A DNA stretch of 62,033 nt, from contig JAFLUX010000006.1 in assembly GCA_022508605.1 (NCBI GenBank), positions 1-62,033 of the forward strand. Reading direction: 5' to 3'. Position numbers and translations under genes: made by a program. This DNA is from Bacteroidales bacterium (GTDB taxonomy: Bacteria; Bacteroidota; Bacteroidia; Bacteroidales; UBA932). The notes below the pieces were generated by a model. It did not search any database, was not told where the DNA came from, and saw only the letters and a program-made list of their open reading frames with translations. This document shows, one piece after another, positions 16,325 to 25,102 of the stretch; position 1 is the first letter of the stretch; each line of letters begins with the position of its first letter.

Positions 16325-17128
16325 TTATATTTCGAACACTTCCCGGTCCGAAGCGGCGAAAGTCGCAGGAAAGATGCTCCTGCACTCCTGCGCGAGCGCC
16401 TCCGGATCCTTTACCCTGGAGGAGTAATGTCCTATTATGAGTTTTCCGGCTCCGGCCTCGAGGGCGCAGCGCGCAGCCTGCACGGAGGTCGAGTGAAAAC
16501 GCGCGGCGGCATTTGCCGAGAGTTCATCCGGAAAAGTGGCTTCATGGTACAGACAACTCACGCCCTTCACCCAGGAGGCAAGTTCAGGGAAAGGGGCCGT
16601 GTCGGAGCAGTATGCATAAGACTTCGGGCGGCAGGCCGGATTGGCCTCTGCACGCCGAGGAGTGATGATTTCGTCGAAACGGAACCCGTAGCAGTCTATC
16701 CTGTGATTGAGCGGAAAGGCAGACACGGTAATCTCCCTCGAAGTGTGGATGAGTTCCGGTTGCCGGCAGCCGAGTGCATGGAAACGCAGTTCATACATAT
16801 CGTCATTGCCGAAGAAACTCTTATAGAAGTTCAGAATCGACCCGAGGGCAGGTGGACCGTATATGTCGATCGGGGTCTTGCGCCCGCACATCGCCATGGT
16901 ATTGAGAAGTCCGAATATGCCGAACAGGTGATCTCCGTGAATATGTGAAATGAATATGGCCTCCAGCTTGACGAAGCCGAAATGGCAGCGGCATATCTGC
17001 TGCTGTGTGCCTTCGCCGCAGTCGATAAGAAACAAGCGCCCGCCTGCATCGAGCATTTGGGCGCTTGGGTTTCTGTCAGAAAATGGCTTAGCCGAGGCCG
17101 TGCCCATCGTAGTGACGGAGAGCTTCAT
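16325..17128 (-). CDS. rnz: Ribonuclease Z
   Basis: A metallo-beta-lactamase fold tRNA 3' endonuclease of 267 residues. The zinc motif H-I-H-G-D-H (HxHxDH) lies near residue 62, with C-G-E-G-T-Q-Q-Q just upstream, then Y-H-E-A-T-F and the late H-S-T-S and G-H-Y-S-S-R ligands. It matures tRNA 3' ends or trims them. It is slightly shorter than typical family members (about 300 residues). The ATG lies 2 nt after the rpsA stop. Confidence 0.93.
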   Translation of the reverse strand: MKLSVTTMGTASAKPFSDRNPSAQMLDAGGRLFLIDCGEGTQQQICRCHFGFVKLEAIFISHIHGDHLFGIFGLLNTMAMCGRKTPIDIYGPPALGSILNFYKSFFGNDDMYELRFHALGCRQPELIHTSREITVSAFPLNHRIDCYGFRFDEIITPRRAEANPACRPKSYAYCSDTAPFPELASWVKGVSCLYHEATFPDELSANAAARFHSTSVQAARCALEAGAGKLIIGHYSSRVKDPEALAQECRSIFPATFAASDREVFEI

Positions 17129-17130
17129 TA

Positions 17131-18930
17131 TTACTCTCCCTTCTCGAGCTTCTCCTTGAGTGCTGCAAGGGCGTCGATGTCACCGAGGGTTGCCTTTTCG
17201 ACGTTGGAGTTGACCTTCTTGACGGCCTTCTTGGTGTTCTCGGCCTCAGTGGCCACAGCCTTCTCCTTGACCTCCTGATAGGTGCGCAGGTGGCTGAGAA
17301 TGATGCGGCGGGTGCTGCGGCGGAGTTCCACGACCTTGAAAGGAAGGGTTTCCCCTACCGCTGCGGGCTTGCCGTCTTCCTTCACGATTTCGCGGTTGAA
17401 GGCGAATCCTTCGGTCTCGCCGTCAAGGGCAATCATGGCTCCCTTGTCGGTGATGGACGCTATCTTGCCTTCGACCGTGGAGCCCACGGGGTACTTGGCC
17501 TCGATCTCGTCCCACGGGTTGGTGGTGAGCTGTTTGTGTCCGAGGCTGAGCTTGTGGTTCGTCTCGTCGAAGTCGAGTATCTGCACCTCAATGGTGTCGC
17601 CGGCGCTGACCACTTCCGAAGGATGCTTGATTTTGTTCCAGCTGAGGTCGCTGATGTGCACCAGGCCCTCCACGCCGTCCTCAAGCTCGGCAAAGACTCC
17701 GAAGTTGGTGACGTTGCGCACGGTGGCGCTGTGGCGGCTGCCAACGGGATACTTCTCGCGGATGTTCTCCCAAGGGTTGGGGGTGAGCTGCTTCAGGCCG
17801 AGGGAAATCTTGCGGGCCTCGCGGTCGATGCTGAGGACCTGCGCCTCGACTTCCTCTCCCTGCTTCAGGAACTCCTGAGCACTGTGGAGACGGGGGCTCC
17901 AGGACATTTCGCTGACATGCACGAGACCTTCCACGCCGGGAGCTATCTCTATGAATGCGCCGTAATCTGCAAGAAGGATGACCTTGCCCTTGACCTTGTC
18001 GCCGACCTTGAGGTCCGGATCGAGGGTCTCCCAAGGGTGAGGGGTAAGCTGCTTGAGACCGAGGGCGATGCGCTTCTGCTGCTCGTTGAAATCGAGCACG
18101 ACCACCTTGATTTTCTCATCGAGGGAAACGATTTCCTCGGGATGGTTGACGCGGCCCCAGGAAAGATCGGTGATGTGGATGAGACCGTCCACGCCGCCGA
18201 GGTCGACGAACACGCCGTAATTGGTGATGTTCTTGACGACGCCTTCGAGCACCTGACCCTTCTCGAGCTTGCCGATGAGTTCAGCCCTCTTGGCCTCCTG
18301 CTCGGCCTCGAGCAGAGCTTTGTGGGAAACGACGACATTGCGGTACTCGTTGTTGATTTTGACAATCTTGAAGTCGATTGTCTGGTTGACGTACTGATCG
18401 TAGTCACGTATGGGCTTGATGTCGATCTGGCTGCCGGGGAGGAATGCCTCGATTCCGAACACGTCGACTATCATGCCGCCCTTGGTGCGGGTCTTTACGA
18501 AGCCCTTTACGACTTCGTCCTTCTCATATGCTTCATTGACTCTGTCCCAAGACTTGAGGGCACGCGCCTTTTTGTGGGAAAGGACTATCTGGCCTTTCTT
18601 GTCCTCGGGAGACTCCACAAGGACTTCCACCTTGTCGCCGACTTTCAGGTCGGGATTGTAGCGGAACTCGGTCGCCATGACGACGCCCTCGCTCTTTCCG
18701 CCGACGGAGATGACCACCTCGCGCTTGTTGATGGCGGTGACTTCTCCTTCCTTTGTTTCATTGGCATCGATGCGGGCGAGAGTCTTGTCGTAAGCCGCTT
18801 CGATTTCGGCCTTCTCCGATGCGCCGTAAACGTCTGAGTCGCTCTCGAAAGCGTCCCAGTCGAAGTTTTCGGGGGCTACGGATGCGTTGAGCACAGGCCC
18901 TGCCTTGGTTACTTTTTCTTCAATTTCCAT
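17131..18930 (-). CDS. rpsA: 30S ribosomal protein S1
   Basis: A 599-residue protein with an acidic N-terminal extension (M-E-I-E-E-K...) and six S1/OB-fold repeats. The most alike repeats share G-L-V-H-(I/V)-S-(D/E)-(L/M)-S-W and the recurrent ISLGLKQLTPNPW-like segment. S1 binds mRNA on the 30S subunit and is central to initiation in Bacteroidetes, which lack strong SD sites. The start is the ATG at 18930; an open frame 26 codons longer reads into the hairpin-containing leader. Co-transcribed with rnz. Confidence 0.96.
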   Translation of the reverse strand: MEIEEKVTKAGPVLNASVAPENFDWDAFESDSDVYGASEKAEIEAAYDKTLARIDANETKEGEVTAINKREVVISVGGKSEGVVMATEFRYNPDLKVGDKVEVLVESPEDKKGQIVLSHKKARALKSWDRVNEAYEKDEVVKGFVKTRTKGGMIVDVFGIEAFLPGSQIDIKPIRDYDQYVNQTIDFKIVKINNEYRNVVVSHKALLEAEQEAKRAELIGKLEKGQVLEGVVKNITNYGVFVDLGGVDGLIHITDLSWGRVNHPEEIVSLDEKIKVVVLDFNEQQKRIALGLKQLTPHPWETLDPDLKVGDKVKGKVILLADYGAFIEIAPGVEGLVHVSEMSWSPRLHSAQEFLKQGEEVEAQVLSIDREARKISLGLKQLTPNPWENIREKYPVGSRHSATVRNVTNFGVFAELEDGVEGLVHISDLSWNKIKHPSEVVSAGDTIEVQILDFDETNHKLSLGHKQLTTNPWDEIEAKYPVGSTVEGKIASITDKGAMIALDGETEGFAFNREIVKEDGKPAAVGETLPFKVVELRRSTRRIILSHLRTYQEVKEKAVATEAENTKKAVKKVNSNVEKATLGDIDALAALKEKLEKGE

Positions 18931-18974
18931 TGTTTGATAATTTTTTTGTGTTAGTAGTTGGACTTTATGTTCCG

Positions 18975-18998
18975 TGCCTGCGGAGACAAGCTCCGGCA
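18975..18998 (-). promoter_or_regulatory. Hairpin in the rpsA 5' leader
   Basis: TGCC-tgc-GGAG-acaag-CTCC-GGCA (plus-strand reading) forms a two-part stem of 8 bp in the leader between the promoter at 19006-19013 and the rpsA ATG. It is a candidate for feedback regulation by S1; only the fold is seen. Confidence 0.35.
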
Positions 18999-19005
18999 AA
19001 GCGTG

Positions 19006-19013
19006 CAAATTTA
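19006..19013 (-). promoter_or_regulatory. -7 box (TAAATTTG) of rpsA
   Basis: The minus strand reads TAAATTTG, 75 nt before the rpsA ATG, giving a leader of about 70 nt that contains the hairpin at 18975-18998. Confidence 0.5.
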
Positions 19014-19056
19014 GTCAAATTATTTGATTTACGAAAACTTATATCTTATTTTTTCG

Positions 19057-19064
19057 TATTTTTG
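19057..19064 (+). promoter_or_regulatory. -7 box (TATTTTTG) of recR
   Basis: TATTTTTG ends 4 nt before the recR ATG at 19069, again predicting a transcript that starts at the start codon. Confidence 0.55.
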
Positions 19065-19068
19065 CAAA

Positions 19069-19674
19069 ATGGAAAACACTTACCCCTCCAAGGCCCTCGC
19101 CGAGGCTGTGGAGGCCATATCCTCCCTCCCGGGAGTCGGTTCGCGCAGCGCCCTCAGGCTCGCGCTGCACCTGCTGCGGCAGCCCTCTGACAAGATTCAC
19201 CGCTTCGCCTCCGCAATAGGCAGGCTTGCGGACGACGTGCATTACTGCAGCAGATGCATGATGATTTCGGACGGGGATATATGCGCGATATGCTCCGATG
19301 CGCGCCGCGACCACGACACCATCTGCGTCGTGGAGAGCGTAAGGGACGTGATGAGCATAGAGGCCACAGGGCAGTACAGGGGCGTGTACCACGTGCTCGG
19401 AGGCATCATATCGCCGATGAACGGAATAGGGCCGTCGGACCTGCGGATACGGGAACTCACGGAGCGAGTGAAGCCCGAGACGGAAGTGATTTTCGCACTT
19501 TCAGGCGATGTCGAGGGAGAAACGACCGCGTTCTACATCTACCGCCGCATAGAGCACACGGGATGCAAGGTCACGACCCTTGCCCGCGGCCTGGGATTCG
19601 GGGACGAACTCGAGTACGCCGATTCCCTGACCCTCGGCCGCTCCATTACCAACAGGCAGATTTTCAATCCTTGA
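19069..19674 (+). CDS. recR: Recombination protein RecR
   Basis: A 201-residue protein with an N-terminal helix-hairpin-helix (S-L-P-G-V-G-S-R-S-A), a four-Cys zinc finger (C-S-R-C-M-M-I-S-D-G-D-I-C-A-I-C), a TOPRIM domain (C-V-V-E-S-V-R-D-V) and the C-terminal Walker-B-like region. It acts with RecF/RecO to load RecA at gaps. The start at MENTYPSKAL is preferred; 15 upstream codons overlap the promoter. Its 3' end overlaps the convergent mutarotase gene by 11 nt. Confidence 0.96.
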   Translation: MENTYPSKALAEAVEAISSLPGVGSRSALRLALHLLRQPSDKIHRFASAIGRLADDVHYCSRCMMISDGDICAICSDARRDHDTICVVESVRDVMSIEATGQYRGVYHVLGGIISPMNGIGPSDLRIRELTERVKPETEVIFALSGDVEGETTAFYIYRRIEHTGCKVTTLARGLGFGDELEYADSLTLGRSITNRQIFNP

Positions 19675-20797
19675 GCACGGTGAAACGGTAGAGGCAGCAG
19701 TGCCTGTAGGTATCTCCGGGACGCAGAATCGTATCCGGGAAATCCGGATGATGCACCGCATCGGGGAATTTCTGCGTCTCCAGGGCAAGCGCCCCCCTGA
19801 ACGGCACCGCATTGCCGAAGCGGTCCACGGTCTTTCCGTCACCGAAGAAATTGCCGCTGTAGAACTGGAGCCCGGGCTGATCGGAATACACTTCCAGCAC
19901 GCGGCCCGATTCCGGCTCGAACACCCTTGCATCAAGGCACATGGCTCCAGGAGCGTCGACGTCTATTATCCAGTTGTGGTCATATCCGCTGCCATGCCTA
20001 AGCTGCTCGTCGTCCGCATCCACCATCTCCCCCACGGTCCGCGGCTCGCGGAAGTCCAGCGGGCTGCCTTCAAGGGGTATGGCATATCCGAGAGGTATGA
20101 GTTCTTCGTCCACGGCCGAGACTTCCGAGGCATTTATCTGCACCACGTGCCCGAGTATGTCGCCTTTCCCGCTGCCTTTCAGGTTGAAGAACGGATGATG
20201 GGCGATGTTTATGGGAGTGGGGGCATCCGTCACGGCCTCGAACTCCACTTTCAGGTCATTCCCGCAGGTCAGCGTGTATCTGACGCTTATGGACTTGTTG
20301 CCGGGGAATCCGCCCATGCCGTCGGGGTGCAGGAGGGTAAGCGTGAGGCTGCTGTCGTTCTTCTCCGAAAGGTCCCACACGAGGCGGTCTATTCCGGTGA
20401 ATCCTCCGTGCAGGGTATTTTCGCCGTCATTCTTCTCCAGTTCATATTCCACTCCGTCGAGGGAGAAGGAAGCTCCGCCGATGCGATTCGCCACAGGCCC
20501 TACGCAGGCTCCCAGGAAACGCTCCCCCTCTCCGTTCACATAGTCGTCGATGCTGCCGCGTCCTATTACCACATCGGCCAGGCGTCCGTCCCTGTCGGGC
20601 GCGAGCAGCGAAACCACCCTTGCCCCGTAGTTGGTAATCTGGGCCGTCAGAGCGCCGCCCCTTATGGTGTACAGGGAGACGTTCTTTCCGTCTATTTCGG
20701 CGGCGAAGTCCGATTCCGACACGGGCTTCACGCCCGCATCGTCATTGCAGGAGGCGAGAAGCAGGCAGATTGAGAGAATGGGGAAGAGAGCTTTCAT
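19664..20797 (-). CDS. galM: Aldose 1-epimerase, exported lipoprotein
   Basis: A 377-residue mutarotase with a lipoprotein signal (L-A-S-C, Cys17, followed by N-D-D). Family motifs are N-Y-G-A-R-V, C-V-G-P-V-A-N-R-I, N-T-L-H-G-G-F and A-H-H-P-F-F-N-L. It interconverts alpha and beta anomers of hexoses, here in the periplasm or at the outer membrane. It overlaps corA by 4 nt and the recR 3' end by 11 nt. A second, unsignalled epimerase is at 59217-60260. Confidence 0.92.
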   Translation of the reverse strand: MKALFPILSICLLLASCNDDAGVKPVSESDFAAEIDGKNVSLYTIRGGALTAQITNYGARVVSLLAPDRDGRLADVVIGRGSIDDYVNGEGERFLGACVGPVANRIGGASFSLDGVEYELEKNDGENTLHGGFTGIDRLVWDLSEKNDSSLTLTLLHPDGMGGFPGNKSISVRYTLTCGNDLKVEFEAVTDAPTPINIAHHPFFNLKGSGKGDILGHVVQINASEVSAVDEELIPLGYAIPLEGSPLDFREPRTVGEMVDADDEQLRHGSGYDHNWIIDVDAPGAMCLDARVFEPESGRVLEVYSDQPGLQFYSGNFFGDGKTVDRFGNAVPFRGALALETQKFPDAVHHPDFPDTILRPGDTYRHCCLYRFTVLKD

Positions 20798-21747
20798 AAC
20801 ATTTTCTTATATTTGAATATCAGCCATATACCCACAATCAGGAGCACCATCAGGGCACCTATCCCTATCCAGGCCCACCACTGTTCCGCCAGGGGCAGGG
20901 CCACGTTCATGCCGTAGAAGCTCGCAACGAGCGTGGCAGGCATGAGGAGCAGGGAGACGAATGTGAATATCTTCATTATGTTGTTCTGCTCCAGATTAAT
21001 CAGACCCACCACCGTATCCTGCAGGTATTCAAGCCTTTCGAATGCGAAGTTGGTATGGTTGATAAGGGAGGCTATGTCCTGGAGTATTACCGAGAGGTCA
21101 TCGCGCAGCTCGGAATTTTTCGGACAGCGCTTGCTCTTTATTATGTTGGAAATCAGACGCTGCTTGTCCACGACGTTCTCACGCACGAACATGGCGTTTT
21201 CCTGCAGCTGGTTGATGTCCAGGAGGAACTCCTCATTGATGTCCTCCTGCTGGTTTATGCGCTTGCTGAACTGGGACACGTCCTTTGAAATGAGCTCGAC
21301 GATGTCCGCATCCAGGTCGACGCGCTTGTCCATTATCTCCACGAATACGGTGAAGCCGTCCGGGAATTGGTCAGGCAGGGCCTGAATCTTGCGCTGCAGC
21401 GTATCGAAGGAGCGCAGCGGAATTTCCCTGAGAGTGGCTATCACCCCGTCCGCGAGTATGAACGACACGGGGTCCATCAGCATGCGGTCATCGGCCGGGG
21501 AAAGGAAATTCGTATTGGCGTATATCGCCTTGTCATCCTCTGAAAAGCGGGACGAGCTTTCGATTTCCTCCGCCTGGCCGCGGCTCTGTATCTCGGTATC
21601 CAGAAAAGCCTCGGTAGCCCTCTTTTCTTCCCCGGAGGGTGACACGAGGTCTATCCAGAGAACGGAATCCCTGGCGACGGACAAAAGCTGCTTCTCTGAT
21701 TCCGCGAGAAGTATCTCCGTTCCATTTCGATAGAAAATCCTGATCAT
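20794..21747 (-). CDS. corA: CorA-family magnesium/cobalt transporter
   Basis: A 317-residue protein: a soluble N-terminal domain, a long helix rich in charged residues (residues ~130-255), then two C-terminal membrane segments. The selectivity motif G-M-N follows the first one (F-Y-G-M-N), and a basic tail (F-K-Y-K-K-M-L) ends the protein. It forms a pentameric Mg2+ channel in the inner membrane. First gene of a two-gene unit with the lipoprotein mutarotase; a -7 box lies at 21791-21798. Confidence 0.95.
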   Translation of the reverse strand: MIRIFYRNGTEILLAESEKQLLSVARDSVLWIDLVSPSGEEKRATEAFLDTEIQSRGQAEEIESSSRFSEDDKAIYANTNFLSPADDRMLMDPVSFILADGVIATLREIPLRSFDTLQRKIQALPDQFPDGFTVFVEIMDKRVDLDADIVELISKDVSQFSKRINQQEDINEEFLLDINQLQENAMFVRENVVDKQRLISNIIKSKRCPKNSELRDDLSVILQDIASLINHTNFAFERLEYLQDTVVGLINLEQNNIMKIFTFVSLLLMPATLVASFYGMNVALPLAEQWWAWIGIGALMVLLIVGIWLIFKYKKML

Positions 21748-21790
21748 CTTCCTTGCCTGACACGGATTGAACTTACACTGCTACAACCTG

Positions 21791-21798
21791 CAAAGGTA
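21791..21798 (-). promoter_or_regulatory. -7 box (TACCTTTG) of corA
   Basis: The minus strand reads TACCTTTG 43 nt before the corA ATG, just past the aldolase terminator. Confidence 0.5.
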
Positions 21799-21813
21799 AT
21801 CAATTAATTTTTA

Positions 21814-21850
21814 CAAAAAAAGGGGGCGCGCCCGCACGGACATGCCCCCT
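21814..21850 (-). terminator. Rho-independent terminator of the aldolase gene
   Basis: A perfect 7-bp stem (AGGGGGC at 21821-21827 with GCCCCCT at 21844-21850) is followed on the minus strand by a run of T residues at 21815-21821. It lies 24 nt past the stop. Confidence 0.85.
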
Positions 21851-21874
21851 CAGGACGGTCGAAGACTTTCGGAA

Positions 21875-22879
21875 CTACCTGGCCTTGTTGTTGGAGCCGA
21901 GTACGTTGACGATTTTCTCTTCGTACATTTTCTTCATCTCGTCGCGGGCAGGCTTGAGGTACTGCCGAGGATCGAAATGGCCGGGGAATTCCGCGAAATG
22001 CTTGCGGATGGCCGCGGTCATGGCGAGACGGCTGTCGGAGTCGATGTTGATCTTGCAGACGGCGCTCTTGGCGGCCTTGCGCAGCTGCTCCTCGGGAATG
22101 CCTATCGCATCGGGCAGCTTGCCTCCGTTGCTGTTGATGATGTCTACATACTCCTGAGGCACGGATGAGGAGCCGTGAAGCACGATGGGGAAACCGGGGA
22201 GCTTCTTCTCTATGGCCTTGAGCACGTCGAAAGCGAGCGGCGGCGGGACGAGCTTGCCCGTCTTGGGGTCGCGGGTGCACTGCTCGGGCTTGAACTTGTA
22301 TGCTCCGTGGCTCGTGCCTATGGAAATGGCGAGAGAGTCGCACTTGGTCTTCTTCACGAAGTCGACGACATCTTCGGGACGGGTATAGTGGGAGACCTCC
22401 GAGGCAACCTCGTCCTCGACTCCGGCGAGGACGCCGAGTTCGGCCTCGACAGTCACGTCGTGCTTGTGGGCATAGTTGACCACCTTGCGGGAAAGGGCCA
22501 CATTCTCATCGTAAGGAAGGGCCGAGCCGTCTATCATCACGGACGAGAAACCGAAGTCCACGCAGCTCTTGCAAATCTCGTAGCTGTCGCCGTGGTCAAG
22601 ATGGAGTACGATCTGGGGACGCTTCCACCCGAGCTCTTTCGCATACTCCACAGCGCCCTGCGCCATATAGCGGAGAAGGGTCTGGTTCGCATAGTTGCGG
22701 GCACCCTTGCTGACCTGCAGGATTACGGGAGACTTTGTCTCCGCCGCCGCCTGGATGATGGCCTGGAGCTGCTCCATGTTGTTGAAGTTGAATGCGGGGA
22801 TGGCGTAACCTCCCTTCACGGCCTTTGCGAACATCTCACGGGTGTTCACGAGGCCAAGATCTTTAAAAGAAACTTTCAT
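21875..22879 (-). CDS. fba: Class II fructose-bisphosphate aldolase
   Basis: A 334-residue zinc-dependent aldolase. It has the N-terminal A-I-P-A-F-N-F-N-N motif, the zinc-binding L-H-L-D-H-G-D-S segment, V-E-A-E-L-G-V-L-A-G-V-E-D and the phosphate-binding I-S-I-G-T-S-H-G region. It splits fructose 1,6-bisphosphate in glycolysis and joins trioses in gluconeogenesis. Monocistronic, with a promoter box at 22919-22926 and a strong terminator. Confidence 0.96.
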   Translation of the reverse strand: MKVSFKDLGLVNTREMFAKAVKGGYAIPAFNFNNMEQLQAIIQAAAETKSPVILQVSKGARNYANQTLLRYMAQGAVEYAKELGWKRPQIVLHLDHGDSYEICKSCVDFGFSSVMIDGSALPYDENVALSRKVVNYAHKHDVTVEAELGVLAGVEDEVASEVSHYTRPEDVVDFVKKTKCDSLAISIGTSHGAYKFKPEQCTRDPKTGKLVPPPLAFDVLKAIEKKLPGFPIVLHGSSSVPQEYVDIINSNGGKLPDAIGIPEEQLRKAAKSAVCKINIDSDSRLAMTAAIRKHFAEFPGHFDPRQYLKPARDEMKKMYEEKIVNVLGSNNKAR

Positions 22880-22918
22880 ATTGTTATTACTAAAAAACTA
22901 ACGTTCGGGCAAATCACG

Positions 22919-22926
22919 CAAATATA
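22919..22926 (-). promoter_or_regulatory. -7 box (TATATTTG) of the aldolase gene
   Basis: The minus strand reads TATATTTG 39 nt before the ATG at 22879, in the divergent region shared with gmk. Confidence 0.55.
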
Positions 22927-22984
22927 GCAAATCTTTTCAAGATAAGGAAAAGAATTGCTACCTTAGCGCGAAATACGAAGCAGC

Positions 22985-23554
22985 ATGAAAGGCAAGGTCA
23001 TCATATTCTCTGCACCGTCGGGGGCCGGCAAGAGTACGGTCGTAAAACATCTTCTCGGCCTGCATCCGGAATTCGAGTTTTCCATAAGCGCCACGTCCCG
23101 CCCTCCGAGGGGAGAGGAGAAAGACGGAGTGGAATACTATTTCATCCCCGCGGAGCGCTTCCGCGAACTGATAGCGCAGGACGCCTTCGTGGAATACGAG
23201 GAGGTGTATCAGGACCGTTTCTACGGCACCCTGAAAAGCGAGGTGGAACGCATCTGGGCGAAGGGGCACGTGATAGTTTTCGACGTGGACGTGAAAGGGG
23301 GCGTGAGCCTGAAGCGCTACTTCGGAGACGCGGCCCGTTCCGTGCTGATAGTCCCGCCTTCCGCGGAGGTGCTCGAACAGAGGCTGCGCGGACGCGGCAC
23401 CGACAGCGAGGAAGCCATAGCCGAACGTCTTGCCAAGGCCGGGTGGGAGCTGGAGTTCGCCTCCGGCAAGTTCGACTGCGAATTAGTCAACGACAGGCTT
23501 GAAGACACCTACGCCCGCTCGGAGGCGATAGTGGACGAATTTTTATGCGCATAG
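22985..23554 (+). CDS. gmk: Guanylate kinase
   Basis: A 189-residue kinase with P-loop S-G-A-G-K-S-T (residues 11-17), the GMP-binding S-I-S-A-T-S-R-P-P-R-G-E and Y-Y-F-I motifs, and the V-D-V-K-G Walker B-like strand. It makes GDP from GMP and ATP. It overlaps nadD by 10 nt, and a weak -7-like TACCTTAG lies at 22959-22966. Confidence 0.96.
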   Translation: MKGKVIIFSAPSGAGKSTVVKHLLGLHPEFEFSISATSRPPRGEEKDGVEYYFIPAERFRELIAQDAFVEYEEVYQDRFYGTLKSEVERIWAKGHVIVFDVDVKGGVSLKRYFGDAARSVLIVPPSAEVLEQRLRGRGTDSEEAIAERLAKAGWELEFASGKFDCELVNDRLEDTYARSEAIVDEFLCA

Positions 23555-24117
23555 CCGTCTATCCCGGATCCTTCGACCCGCTGCACAGGGGGCATCTTGC
23601 GATAATGGAACACCTTACCGCAGACCGGGATTTCGACATGGCATATCTCGTGATTTCCCCGCAGAGCCCTTTCAAGGATCCGTCCAAGGCCGATTCCGCG
23701 GAGAGGCGCTACAGGGACGCCGTGGCAGCCGTGGCGCTGCATCCCGACCTGAAGGTCAGGGTCGAGGACATAGAACTGGGCATGGAGGCCCCGCATTACA
23801 CCATACGCACGCTCGACGCTCTGAAATGCAGGGAGCCCGGCAATGAGTTCACGCTGGTGATGGGGGCGGACAACCTGGCCGGAATACGGGGGTGGAAGGA
23901 GTATGTACGCATATTGTGCGAATACGGGATTGCAGTATATCCGCGCAAGCCTTACGATGCCGCAGCCCTGCGTGAGAGCCTGTGCAGGGAGATTCCGGAG
24001 GCCCGCATCGAAATCCTGGACGCCGGGACGGTGGACATTTCCTCTACCCGGATACGCGAAGCCATGGCGGCGGGGGAAGACATGTCCGCATGGTTGATGG
24101 ACGGCGGCTCTAAATAG
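23545..24117 (+). CDS. nadD: Nicotinate-nucleotide adenylyltransferase
   Basis: A 190-residue nucleotidyltransferase with the N-terminal P-G-S-F-D-P-L-H-R-G-H-L (HxGH) site, the M-G-A-D-N-L motif and the C-terminal I-S-S-T-R-I-R motif. It makes deamido-NAD from nicotinate mononucleotide and ATP in NAD synthesis. It starts inside the gmk 3' end and converges with 8 nt overlap on the pyrophosphatase gene. Confidence 0.95.
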   Translation: MRIAVYPGSFDPLHRGHLAIMEHLTADRDFDMAYLVISPQSPFKDPSKADSAERRYRDAVAAVALHPDLKVRVEDIELGMEAPHYTIRTLDALKCREPGNEFTLVMGADNLAGIRGWKEYVRILCEYGIAVYPRKPYDAAALRESLCREIPEARIEILDAGTVDISSTRIREAMAAGEDMSAWLMDGGSK

Positions 24118-25102
24118 TCTCCTGCATGGCCGCGGCAAGCATAGGCACTATATGCAGCTTGCGGTTGAGCTTTCTTTCAGAAAAACACACTCCCTCCCGC
24201 ACCGGAGCGCCGAACGCACGGCCGGCCACGGCCCCGGCATCGTCCCCGGAATAAAGCACGCAGCAGCCACCGGTGCCGAGATCCACTTTCGCGAACAACA
24301 TCTCCCCGTCTTCGGCAAGGACCGCCATGGCACCGAGCATGCGGTCGATGAACTCATCCGTCCCCGACGGGCTGTCCCAGTCCATGCTGGCAACCCTCAT
24401 CTTCTGTCCGCACATCTCATAGGATTTGCAGTCGTGCAGGAACACCTCGGCATCGCTCATGCCGGCGTAGTCCCGCGAGGCCTCCCTCAGACGGGTGAAT
24501 ATGCCATCTATCGCCCTCCCGCCAAGTCCGAGCATGGATGACAGGGCGCCGAAGGCACGAATGTCCCGCGGACCTGTCCCCTGCTTGCTCAGTTTATGGG
24601 TATCTGACAGAATGCCGGAGAGCAGCAGTCCTGCGGTCTGCCTGTCAAGCTCCGTCCCGGTCTCGGAGAACAATTCCCAGACCAGCGTGCTGGAAGCTCC
24701 GACCGGTGCCGTCCTGACGAAGGGGACGGCGTCCCTGTCTATATCTCCGGGAGCATGATGGTCTATCAGCTGTATTATCGAAGCCTCCCTTGCCCCGTCC
24801 ACGCTCTGGGCATATTCCGAATGGTCGGTAAGGATGAGCCTGCTGCCGCGCGGCACGAAGGCCTGCACGGGCGGCAGGCTGAATCCGAAGATGCTGCCGG
24901 CCAGCTCGCTTTCGCGGTTGGCAGCTCCGGCGAGCCTTGCATCGCAGTCATAGCCCAGCGAGCGCATGAGAGAGGCATAGGCGACGGAACTTGCCACCGC
25001 ATCCAGGTCCGGGGCTTTGTGCCCGTAGACCAGGCAGGGTCCGCCCTCCATACAGCCCGCTATCGAGGCCGCGGCCTCCGTGGAATGCACTATGCGTTTC
25101 AT
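24110..25102 (-). CDS. ppaC: Family II (DHH) manganese-dependent inorganic pyrophosphatase
   Basis: A 330-residue DHH/DHHA2 enzyme. Metal motifs are G-H-K-A-P-D-L-D near residue 27, L-T-D-H near 90 and I-D-H-H-A-P-G-D near 112; the C-terminal domain ends with the Arg/Lys cluster E-R-K-L-N-R-K, the substrate-binding lobe. It hydrolyses pyrophosphate. Start at M-K-R-I-V-H-S-T; an open frame extends 49 codons upstream but lies inside the glycosyltransferase gene. It overlaps that gene by 4 nt, so it is the last gene of a surface-glycan operon. Another DHH phosphoesterase activity cannot be excluded. Confidence 0.78.
   Translation of the reverse strand: MKRIVHSTEAAASIAGCMEGGPCLVYGHKAPDLDAVASSVAYASLMRSLGYDCDARLAGAANRESELAGSIFGFSLPPVQAFVPRGSRLILTDHSEYAQSVDGAREASIIQLIDHHAPGDIDRDAVPFVRTAPVGASSTLVWELFSETGTELDRQTAGLLLSGILSDTHKLSKQGTGPRDIRAFGALSSMLGLGGRAIDGIFTRLREASRDYAGMSDAEVFLHDCKSYEMCGQKMRVASMDWDSPSGTDEFIDRMLGAMAVLAEDGEMLFAKVDLGTGGCCVLYSGDDAGAVAGRAFGAPVREGVCFSERKLNRKLHIVPMLAAAMQETI

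Noticed and set aside
17131..18930. Internal repeats in rpsA
   Set aside because: They are the normal S1-domain repeats of the protein, not a mobile or regulatory DNA repeat.
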